Positions 23,041 to 30,568 of a DNA stretch of 30,568 nt are shown here, piece after piece. The position numbers and the translations under genes are program-made. The notes under the pieces are model-generated. The model saw only the letters and a program-made list of their open reading frames with translations. It was not told the origin of the DNA and did no database searches. The stretch's first letter is position 1; each line of letters opens with the position of its first letter. Origin of the DNA: Welwitschia mirabilis (Eukaryota; Gnetophyta; Gnetopsida; Welwitschiales); assembly GCA_051453625.1 (NCBI GenBank), contig JBOZIK010000001.1, positions 19,534,224-19,564,791 of the forward strand, given 5' to 3'.

Positions 23041-24006
23041 TAGGGATTCTACATGTGTAATTATCATGTTGAAAATTAATAACTATTTAAATAAGTATGT
23101 TTTGAGGAAATCTGTGTGTAAGAAATATGTTATGTTTAGAGGGAATTTAGTGTTAAGTTATTATTTATCAATTGAATATCAAACTAATGTTTTTTGTTTA
23201 GCAAAATGTGTTGTATCTTGTGTAGAAAATATTAATCATTACAAGTCAAAAGCTAAAATAAACTGTCACTTTTTGATCTTAAACCTGTCAGTTTTTATAT
23301 CCTTCTAAGGGGTCAACCAAACTTATAACAGGTCAACTACACCTAAAGTGTACCAAAAAACAAACTAAATTCAAAGGGATGGACTAGACATATGAGGGGT
23401 TGATTGGACCTATGCATCTAATACTTCTTAGCCAATTGTCAAGGGGTTAATTGGATTCTTAAGGGATTGACTGGATATGAGCATGAATACTTTATAGTTA
23501 ATAGTTAAGAGATCAACCAGATTCCTAAGGAATTAACTAGACCTGGAGTGTCATTCACCCTTTTATCAGTAAGAAGTCAATCAATCATTTATGGGGTCGA
23601 TTGAACCTAGAGCAGAAAACTATAATATATTTTTTCTTGACCAAGGGGATAACTAGATAAACATGTAGGTGACTGGATAAGCAGTCAACCAAGCCATGAG
23701 GGGTCAACTAGACATAGAGATGTAATAAAAAGGGGTTGAGTAGAAGAACATTAGGGCAATCAACTTCAGTGACGGTTCTAAATGGAGTCGATTGGACTTT
23801 TGAGGGTTTGACCAGTTATGATAAAAATGGGATTTTTCTAGCTACTATGTATCCTTTTTATGTTATTTGAAAGGTTTTTTTAAACTTGTACAAACCCTCA
23901 AATTCTTCCATTATATATTTTCCAAGAGTCAAAATCATTACACCACTTTTGAATCTTTTGGAAATCATTCATTGTACTCATTGGCATCTCCTACCTAACT
24001 AAAGAT
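23041..24006 (+). repeat. LTR-like sequence between gypsy and copia remnants
   Basis: Follows the purine-rich end of the gypsy remnant and runs into the 732-base gap. It contains the GGTCGACY-type array (23311-23815), then a TATA-like ccattatatatt near 23911 and a C/A-rich leader (23920-24006), an order like U3-R of an LTR. The gag of the SIRE-type copia begins just past the gap, so the best reading is that element's 5' LTR, with the left boundary anywhere between 23041 and about 23300. It could instead be, wholly or in part, the 3' LTR of the gypsy remnant. Confidence 0.5.
23311..23815 (+). repeat. Array of about 15 degenerate GGTCGACY-type repeats
   Basis: Irregularly spaced (roughly 20-60 bp) copies of a 10-13 bp word. 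Intact centres: ggggtcgattgaacc (23593) and gagtcgattggac (23785). Centres with TCAA: 23311, 23331, 23511, 23575, 23682, 23701, 23757. With TTGA: 23396, 23463, 23732, 23804. With TTAA: 23443 and 23531. The variants are those expected from CpG deamination of a TCGA centre on one or both strands. Linker words such as ACCTAGAG or ACATAGAG recur after several copies. Confidence 0.75.
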
Positions 24007-24738
24007 NNNNNNNNNNNNNNNNNNNNNNNNNNNNNNNNNNNNNNNNNNNNNNNNNNNNNNNNNNNNNNNNNNNNNNNNNNNNNNNNNNNNNNNNNNNNNN
24101 NNNNNNNNNNNNNNNNNNNNNNNNNNNNNNNNNNNNNNNNNNNNNNNNNNNNNNNNNNNNNNNNNNNNNNNNNNNNNNNNNNNNNNNNNNNNNNNNNNNN
24201 NNNNNNNNNNNNNNNNNNNNNNNNNNNNNNNNNNNNNNNNNNNNNNNNNNNNNNNNNNNNNNNNNNNNNNNNNNNNNNNNNNNNNNNNNNNNNNNNNNNN
24301 NNNNNNNNNNNNNNNNNNNNNNNNNNNNNNNNNNNNNNNNNNNNNNNNNNNNNNNNNNNNNNNNNNNNNNNNNNNNNNNNNNNNNNNNNNNNNNNNNNNN
24401 NNNNNNNNNNNNNNNNNNNNNNNNNNNNNNNNNNNNNNNNNNNNNNNNNNNNNNNNNNNNNNNNNNNNNNNNNNNNNNNNNNNNNNNNNNNNNNNNNNNN
24501 NNNNNNNNNNNNNNNNNNNNNNNNNNNNNNNNNNNNNNNNNNNNNNNNNNNNNNNNNNNNNNNNNNNNNNNNNNNNNNNNNNNNNNNNNNNNNNNNNNNN
24601 NNNNNNNNNNNNNNNNNNNNNNNNNNNNNNNNNNNNNNNNNNNNNNNNNNNNNNNNNNNNNNNNNNNNNNNNNNNNNNNNNNNNNNNNNNNNNNNNNNNN
24701 NNNNNNNNNNNNNNNNNNNNNNNNNNNNNNNNNNNNNN
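24007..24738. other. Assembly gap (732 N)
   Basis: Undetermined bases. The gap probably hides the LTR end, primer-binding site, leader and gag start of the copia element to its right. It directly follows the repeat array, which may have hindered assembly. Confidence 0.99.
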
Positions 24739-24744
24739 CACGGG

Positions 24745-26136
24745 TTGTCCACCCATGTTTGATAGATCAAACTATGCATATTGGAAATCTCATATGAGAA
24801 TATTACTTAGAATCCTAAATGTGGACATTAGAGAGGTCATTTATAATGGATATATTATGCCTACTCTGACTAAAACTGATGTTCATGGTAATACCATTAT
24901 AGTTTTAAAAACCCAAGACTAATGGACCCTTACTGATAGATCTAAAGATACCATAAATTCTCATACTCTTAGTGCCATTTTTTGTGTAGTTTGTATAGAC
25001 GAGTTCAAATGGATTGTAAATTGTGAAAATGCAAAAGAAGCATGGTATATTCTTGAAGTTGCACATGAAGGGACGTCCACTGTCAAGCAGGACAAACTCC
25101 AAATTCTCATTTCCAAATTTGAAGACATTCATATGGATAAGGGAAAAACATTATAGGAATTATTTACTAGACTTATTGACATTGTTAATTTCATGATGAG
25201 TCTAGGTGAAAGAATGGATGAGGCAAAAGTGGTTCAAAAAGTACTAAAATTCTTTCTAAAAAGGTTTGAGCTAAAAGTCACTGTAATCGAAGAAAGCAAG
25301 AATATCAACATGATGGCTCTTGAAGAGTTGCAAGGTAATTTACAAACTTATGAATTAAAATTTTCTAAAGATAGAAAGAAAGATATTACTTTGAAATGTA
25401 TGCATGAAGAGTACAGGTTAGAAAAATCAGATGAAGATCTTCATGATGATGAATTTTCTCTATTAGTAAGAAGATTTAAGAAATTTTTATACAAAACAAA
25501 TAAAGAAGGTAAGTTTAGTAGAGAAATGAAACTAGGTCACTCAAAGTTTATAAAAGATCAAGATAAAGGAAAAGAAATCCAATGTTATGCATGTAAAGTC
25601 TTTGGACACATGATAAATAAGCGTTCGAACAATAACAAAGAATAAAGAAAGTCAAAGACGTCTTCATTCATTATTATATGGAACAATGTGGTTGAGGATG
25701 ATAATAGTTTTTCTAGCCAAGATTCGCATGGAGATCGAAGGCTCTTCTCTATGGTAATTATGCCTTCATTACAAAACCTACCTAGTACATCTAAACTTGA
25801 TGATTTGGACTTCATTGAAGAAGATCAAAATGAGTTCAAAAATACCTATCAACAACTTTACATGGACTGTGAAAAGTTGGTAAAGTGCATAAATGATCTA
25901 AACAAGATTGTGAAAAAATCACCAAAGAAAAAGAGGAATTAGAAATAAAATACAAGATGGACAAATTTAAAAATTTCAAACTTGCACTAAAGATAAAGAA
26001 CTTATCACACTTTTTTAATAAATTTTTTAGTGTCTCAAATAAATTAGAACAGATGCTTAAAATACAGAAACTGGTTGATGATAAGATAGATATTGGTTTC
26101 ATCCCCAAAGATCACAACATCAGTAGAATTAGATAA
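24745..26136 (+). pseudogene. Copia gag pseudogene with damaged zinc knuckle
   Basis: Gag forms the virus-like particle that packages element RNA. The start is lost in the gap. The frame begins PPMFDRSNYAYWKSHMRILL, continues through NAKEAWYILEVAHEGTSTV, and runs to GERMDEAKVVQKVLKFFLKR and ALEELQGNLQTYELKF. These are the conserved blocks of the plant copia gag (UBN2-type) domain. A CCHC knuckle at 25583-25624 reads CYACKVFGHMINKR, the final Cys being Arg (CGT 25622). In-frame stops stand at 24920, 25154 and 25643; the first two sit where Gln is plausible. The frame continues past 25643 through VEDDNSFSSQDSHG to a frameshift in the A run 25913-25918. The shifted frame, ITKEKEELEIKYKMDKFK onward, is a charged, probably coiled-coil stretch that ends at 26134. 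Confidence 0.9.
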
Positions 26137-26149
26137 CTTGGCAAAATAA

Positions 26150-26720
26150 GTTTATTTCTAAAGTTAGATGTCATTTTTATGGTAGATCAGGTTATTCAAA
26201 GTTATTTTGTAATGTTAGAAAATTGATGTTATTTTCAAATTCAGTAGTAACTTTCCATTTAAATTTATTCCAAGAAGAGATGTACCACATCAGTCTAAAA
26301 GGACTAAGTGGATGAAAGCTAATGATCTGAAAAGTCTTTTGATTCAAATAGCTTTCAAGGTTTCAAGTGGCACTAGCTAGTATTTAGACAGTGGATTCTC
26401 TTAGTATATGATGGGAGATAAATCTAGATTCAAATAGCTAAATGATTTTGATGAAGGAGAAGTTACTTTTAGTGATAATGGAAGAGCCAAAATTAAAGGA
26501 ATCGAAAGTATTGGTGGAGGTAAATTATCTAGAATAAATAAAGTTTTATATGTCAATGGTTTAAAGCATAATTTACTTAGCATTAGTTAAATTTGTGACA
26601 AAGGTCATAAGGTCATATTTTATAGTACTACATGTGAAGTTAGACATGGTAAAATGAATGATATTATTCTCAAAGAAAATAGAATAGATAATGCCTATAG
26701 CATTGATCAATCGTTTTCTA
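26150..26720 (+). pseudogene. Copia second Cys/His block and aspartic protease pseudogene
   Basis: At 26169 the frame reads CHFYGRSGYSKLFC, a decayed Cys/His block of the kind SIRE elements carry between gag and protease; one Cys and the His are now Tyr. Another frame gives KFIPRRDVPHQSKRTKWMKA (from about 26256), and after a stop where Trp is expected (TAG 26378) YLDSGFS. The DSG active site is intact (GAC AGT GGA, 26387-26395). Then come EGEVTFSDNGRAKIKGIESI, VLYVNGLKHNLLSIS and GHKVIFYSTTCEV, the closing blocks of copia protease. The protease would cleave Gag-Pol, but stops at 26378 and 26402 flank the active site. Confidence 0.9.
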
Positions 26721-26739
26721 CTTGCTATTTTTCTCATGT

Positions 26740-27700
26740 TAATCAAGAAGAGCTTTGGCATAAATGTTTAGGTTATATGAATTACAATCATTTGAAAATG
26801 ATTATTAGAAAATAAATTATCAAAGGAATTCCAAAAATAAATTTTAAAAACATGGTATTTGTAATGCATGCCAAAAAGGAAAACAAATAAGAACATCATA
26901 CAAGAGAAAGAACCAAGTTTCCACAACCATGCCTTTAGAACTTATTCATATGGACTTGGTAGGACCAGCTTAAACTCAAATTTTAGAAGGTTAATGCTAT
27001 TTTTTAACCATGGTTGATGATTTGTCAAGATACATATGGATTGCCTTTCTTTCAAACAAATCTAAAACATATAAACATTGGTTAAAATATGCAACATAAT
27101 TTAAAATGAGAAAGGCTATACAATAAAGAAAATAAGAAGCGATCATGATGATGAATTTGAAAACTATTTATTTGAAAAGTATTAAATTAAAAATGGTATT
27201 GATCATCAATTCTATGTCTCTAAAACACTTCAACAAAATGGAATTGCTAAGAGAAAGAATAAAGTCCTCTAAGAAAGAGCAAGAATAATGTTAAATGACA
27301 AGGAGATTCCAAAATCTTTTTGGGCTAAAACTATTAGCATCATGTGTTATACCATAAACAGAGTTTACTATAGACCTAGAATGGATAAAATTCCTTATGA
27401 GTTGTGAAAATGAAAACAACCAAATGTTTCTTATTTTAAAGTCTTCGAGAGTAAGTGTTATGTGTTAAAGGATAGAGAGCAAATAAGAAAATTTGAATCT
27501 AAGTCTAATGAAGTAATATTTTTAGGATATTCAACTAGAAGTAGAGCCTATTGTGTTTTTAACAAGAGAAGCTTAACTATGCAAAAATCAATAAATATGC
27601 AAATAGATGATGTTATCACAAAATCTATCCCTTTTAGTAATGAAGAAAACATATCTCTAAGCACCCCCACAACAAAAAAAATGTTTACTAAAAAATAAGA
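26740..27700 (+). pseudogene. Copia integrase pseudogene, catalytic Glu replaced by Lys
   Basis: The His/Cys motif starts ELWHKCLGYMNY, with one zinc His changed to Tyr (TAT 26774). After a one-base shift in the A run 26846-26850 it gives CNACQKGKQ with both Cys intact. The core shows LELIHMDLVGP (first Asp GAC 26953), MVDDLSRYIWIAFLSNKS, then IRSDHDDEFEN (second Asp GAT 27141) and LQQNGIAKRKN. The third catalytic residue should be Glu and is Lys (AAG 27249), exactly 36 codons after the second Asp, the D-35-E spacing of the family. The C-terminal part runs to KFESKSNEVIFLGYSTRSRA and YCVFNKRSLTM. Integrase would join cDNA to the chromosome; this copy cannot. Confidence 0.92.
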
Positions 27701-27789
27701 AGAAGTTTTAATCAAATAAATCACTACTAAAAAGTTTAAAAAGCTAAAAGATCACCTTTTAGGATCTATTATTAGAGAAGTTAACTCAG

Positions 27790-28580
27790 AGATAAAAACA
27801 AGAAATTGAATGAAAAATTTCTGTGCTCACATTTATTATGTTTCGCAAATTAAACCTAAGGAATTTGAAGAAGCAGAATCTCATGCAGAATGGATGAAAA
27901 CCATGCAAGATGAGTTACAACAATTTAAAAGAAATGATGTAGGAAAGTTTGTCGAAAGGCCAAGAGACAAAAATGTTATTGAGACTAAGTGAATTTTTAA
28001 AAAAAAATGTGATGAGGAAAATAATGTCATCAAAAACAAAGCAACATTAGTAGCATAAAGCTACAACCAAATCAAATGCATTGATGTAGGTGACATATTT
28101 GCTCTAGTTGCAAGGTTTGATAGCATTAAAATGTTTCTATCTTTTACAAAATTCTAGGATATTAAAGTGTATCAAATTAATGTAAAAAGTTCCTTTTTAA
28201 ATGGAACCCTAAATGAAGAAGTATACATAAAATAACTGCAAGGTTTTATAAGAAGGATTTGTATTGGATTAAAGTAAGCTCCAAGAGTTGGTATGAAAAG
28301 TTAGCCATATTTCTAAAGGAAAATGGATATATCGGTGGAACAGTAGATAAAACTTTATTTGTTAGAAACTTAAAAAATGATTTTATCATTATACAAATTT
28401 ATGTGGATGATATTATATTTGGTACTTCTAGTGAAGTATTATCAAAAGAATTTGCAAATATCATGACAACACATTTTGAGACAAGTATGCTTGGTGTAAA
28501 ATATTTCTTGACTTACAGATTAAGTAATCAAAGTATGAAATTTTTATATCTCAATCTAAGTATGAAAAGGATTTGATTAG
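27790..28580 (+). pseudogene. Copia reverse-transcriptase pseudogene
   Basis: One frame from about 27790 to 28280 reads HAEWMKTMQDELQQFKRNDV, DKNVIETK, a stop where Trp is expected (TGA 27990), NKATLVA and VYQINVKSSFLNGTLNEEVY. The first catalytic Asp of the family (QMDV) is Asn here (AAT 28179). A single-base loss near 28282 moves the text to the frame WYEKLAIFLKENGYIGGTVD, KTLFVRN, then IQIYVDDIIFGTSSEV. The YVDD box (28400-28411) is intact. The last part follows as FANIMTTHFETSMLGVKYFL, then in a third frame ISQSKYEKDLI from 28546. RT would copy the element RNA. Confidence 0.92.
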
Positions 28581-29075
28581 ATGATTTAGATTAGAGAATA
28601 TTAAAACGACTGACACACCTATGTCAACCTCTTATAAAGTTAGTCTAGATGAAGATAAAAAGTCAGTCGATCAGAAGCTTTATAGAAGTATGATAAGAAG
28701 CTTATTATTTCTAACTATAACTAGACTCAATATTATATTTAGTATTGGTATATGTGCAAGGTATCAAACCCAATCAAAAGAATCACACCTATAAGCAGTG
28801 AAAAGAATAATAAGATATATAAAGGGCACATGTGATTATGAATTATGGTATCCAACTAAGACATCTTTTGATCTTGCAGGATTTAGTGGTGTGAATTGAG
28901 TCGGGTTCAAAGATGATAGAAAAAGCACAAGTTGTAATTATTTTCTATTAGGATCATGCTTAGTGGAATGGGCTAGTAAAAAAGAAAAATTCAATCTCCA
29001 TTTTAATAATAAAAGTTGAGTGCTACTATTTGTATTTGTGCAAGTTTTTATATTCAAATAGATCCTATCATTTAT
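28580..29075 (+). pseudogene. Copia RNase H pseudogene
   Basis: The frame reads TPMSTSYKVSLDEDKKSVDQ, KLYRSMIRSLLFLTITRL, SIGICARYQTQSKESHL, AVKRIIRYIKGTCDYELWYP and DRKSTSCNYFLLGSCLVEWA, the connection and RNase H region that ends copia pol. RNase H removes the RNA strand during reverse transcription. Its active-site segment, normally YSDAD followed by Trp, reads FSGVN and then a stop (28882-28899), so two acidic residues and the Trp are lost. The final block, usually ALSTAEAEY, can be followed only loosely in another frame up to about 29075. Confidence 0.85.
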
Positions 29076-29610
29076 AACTCAAATAGATGTTTTACATAAT
29101 ACAACATACTAGTACGAGTGGGAGTAGATCTAAAATGTCGTATCTCATTGATGTCTATGAGATGAGACTCAAGTTGCTTTGCAAAATAATACTAGGAACT
29201 AGAAATAAAGAATAATACAAGGAAATAAAGATACAATACAAGATGCAAGATGTAATCTAAACTAACATGCAATGCAAAAATAACCCTAACTTTATTTGCT
29301 TTTATCCTTAATAAAGGCTGGCCTTGATGATCTATGTCACTTAAGAAATTCTTACCAGATCAAGGGCAATCATAAACTATAAGAATAATAAAAAAACCTA
29401 AGATGTAAACATGAAAATAAAACCAGGTTTTATATTAAAAGAGTAACAACATATAGGTTACAAAATAGTCGAGTGTCAATGGAGGATACACAACCCTCCA
29501 CCAAGTGCACGTTTTTCTATAACACATGCAAATGGATCTACTATCCTTCGATCTCCTATCACAAGGATTTTTGATGTAATGAAGATGAGAAGGAGAGTCG
29601 AAGAAGGACT

Positions 29611-29620
29611 TATTTATAAG
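29611..29620 (-). promoter_or_regulatory. TATA box of possible minus-strand LTR or promoter
   Basis: CTTATAAATA on the minus strand, about 30 bases upstream of a pyrimidine-rich CTTCGACTCTCCTTCTC stretch that could hold the transcription start. Position and context suit a plant core promoter. Confidence 0.35.
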
Positions 29621-29731
29621 AAAATACAGCAGAAAAGGACAAACAGTAAGTGAGAAAAGGCGCACTCATAAATGACTCAAAAAAAGATGAAACAGTTATG
29701 GGTCACTGTCAGAGTCAGTTACATGTTAATG

Positions 29732-29775
29732 TCATCTAAGCTATCATCCAAACGACATAGGAGATGATAATACAT
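29732..29775 (+). repeat. Short dispersed repeat, copy 3
   Basis: TCATCTAAGCTATCATCCAA followed by ACGACATAGGAGATGATAA, matching 12324-12366 at 24 of the best 30 positions. This copy retains a CpG where the other has TpG, so it is probably younger. It lies in the putative U3 of the minus-strand LTR-like region, suggesting that the 12.3-kb copy comes from the same family. Confidence 0.4.
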
Positions 29776-30568
29776 TATAAAATATTCTCAAAATGATGAC
29801 TTAGCAGTCCACATCAACAGTTATCATCCTACCTGTCATGGGGACAACAGAGGGGACGACAGTTTTCTTTGATTATTTTTTTGAAGAGAACTTTAGCATT
29901 TTTGTCATTAATTCTTCTTCAAAGATATATGCATCAGAAAGTACTTTAATACATTAAATTTGGATAAGAATCATACTTTTTCGAGATTTCCTGTTGTATC
30001 TCCAAAATCCTCAGAATTATACCTCAACCTGTATAAAAGTCCTGCAAAACGAATCATAAAACCCTATCAAATAACCATAAATTGGTAGCACAATATAGGC
30101 CTCCAACTTAGCCTTTATCAATCCCTGATAAAAACTAGGTAAAAAACCATAATTACAAGCCAATTTATTTTTTAAAAGATAAATTTGAAAGTTATAAAAT
30201 AGGCTCATAAAACACATCACATATGTAAATGACAAGTAATGCATAATGTGTATGAAAATTTTGAAAATTTTATATCATGAAAACTCTAAATTAAGTTAAA
30301 ATTTTTTGAAAATGAGCCATGAAAATGGGTTTCTATCCCCTCCCCTCCAAAGAAAAGGCAATACATCCCCTACTGGAAAATAAAGCAAAGAAGGTAAACA
30401 GGAGTGAGAAGGCAAGTAAAAGAGGATAACTTTCCAAAATGAGGTGAAAAGCTGAGTAACGTCAAATTTGAAAAAATATAGATCTATGAAATATTCTGAC
30501 AAGTAAAGAAATGGAGTGGACAATAAGAATGTTTCATCACAAAAAGAACATGAGCAGTGCTTACAACA

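Larger units (their letters stand above)
24739..29095 (+). mobile_element. SIRE/Maximus-type Ty1/copia element, degenerate, 3' LTR not found
   Basis: The most complete element in the window. In plus orientation it shows gag (24745-26136), protease (26150-26720), integrase (26740-27700), RT (27790-28580) and RNase H (28580-29070). The gag type, with a long coiled-coil-like linker and a second Cys/His block before the protease, points to the SIRE/Maximus group of plant copia. I count about five frame changes and more than fifteen in-frame stops. No LTR copy resembling 23.0-24.0 kb appears after RNase H, so the 3' end is truncated or lies beyond a later insertion at about 29.1 kb. Confidence 0.9.
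29096..30568 (-). other. Less decayed sequence, possibly a minus-strand LTR
   Basis: The sequence regains CpGs and a more balanced composition after 29100. On the minus strand a TATA box (CTTATAAATA, 29620-29611) is followed by a C/T-rich leader (29610-29570) and, upstream of it, a stretch rich in GATGA/TCATC words (29900-29690), an arrangement like an LTR U3-R. No LTR ends, primer-binding site or coding domain can be confirmed, and several short open frames show no known motif. From 30290 on, a C/T-rich minus strand with a splice-acceptor-like ttattttccag hints at a nearby transcribed gene, without proof. Confidence 0.35.

Noticed and set aside
23311-23815. CRISPR-like array.
   Set aside because: The repeats are short, degenerate and irregularly spaced, spacers are not uniform, and the context is a plant LTR.
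23991-24779. Open frames of 250-260 codons on the minus strand.
   Set aside because: They span the 732-base gap and oppose the real gag reading on the plus strand.

Overview
This window looks like nuclear DNA of a flowering plant, most likely an intergenic stretch of a repeat-rich genome. The sequence is strongly AT-rich and nearly free of CpG over most of its length. It holds no intact protein-coding gene that I can support. What can be recognised is mostly a graveyard of LTR retrotransposons, all broken by in-frame stops, frameshifts and deletions. I cannot name the species. There are three runs of N (7415-7437, 10619-11098, 24007-24738), so the assembly is scaffolded.

Layout. 1-835 is a patch of more balanced, CpG-containing sequence that starts with a broken first-exon-like fragment of a TOM1-like (TOL, VHS-domain) gene. 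1720-3300 is the 3' part of a Ty3/gypsy chromovirus (integrase, chromodomain-like tail, a 354-bp TG...CA LTR). 5932-6432 is a lone Ty1/copia reverse-transcriptase fragment. 6433-13370 is AT-rich with microsatellites, a probable minus-strand LTR/primer-binding-site remnant near 9.78 kb and short dispersed repeats. 13380-15700 is a minus-strand copia element readable from protease through integrase to reverse transcriptase. 15700-21530 is mostly unassignable, with one possible primer-binding-site relic at 19832. 21535-23040 is a second gypsy element with its catalytic core deleted. 23040-24006 is LTR-like sequence carrying about 15 degenerate copies of a GGTCGACY-type repeat. 24739-29095 is the best-preserved element, a copia of SIRE/Maximus type with gag, protease, integrase, RT and RNase H all recognisable. 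29100-30568 is fresher sequence that may be an LTR on the minus strand or the edge of another insertion.

The parts do not work together as a pathway or operon. They are independent insertions now decaying in place. Two patterns link them. Damage is dominated by C-to-T and G-to-A changes (Gln, Arg and Trp codons turned to stops). Catalytic Asp codons have become Asn in five separate places. I found no convincing new biological system. The most useful leads are the GGTCGACY array, the core-deleted gypsy element, and the TOL fragment in its CpG-retaining patch. All homology calls were made by eye from family motifs, with no database search.
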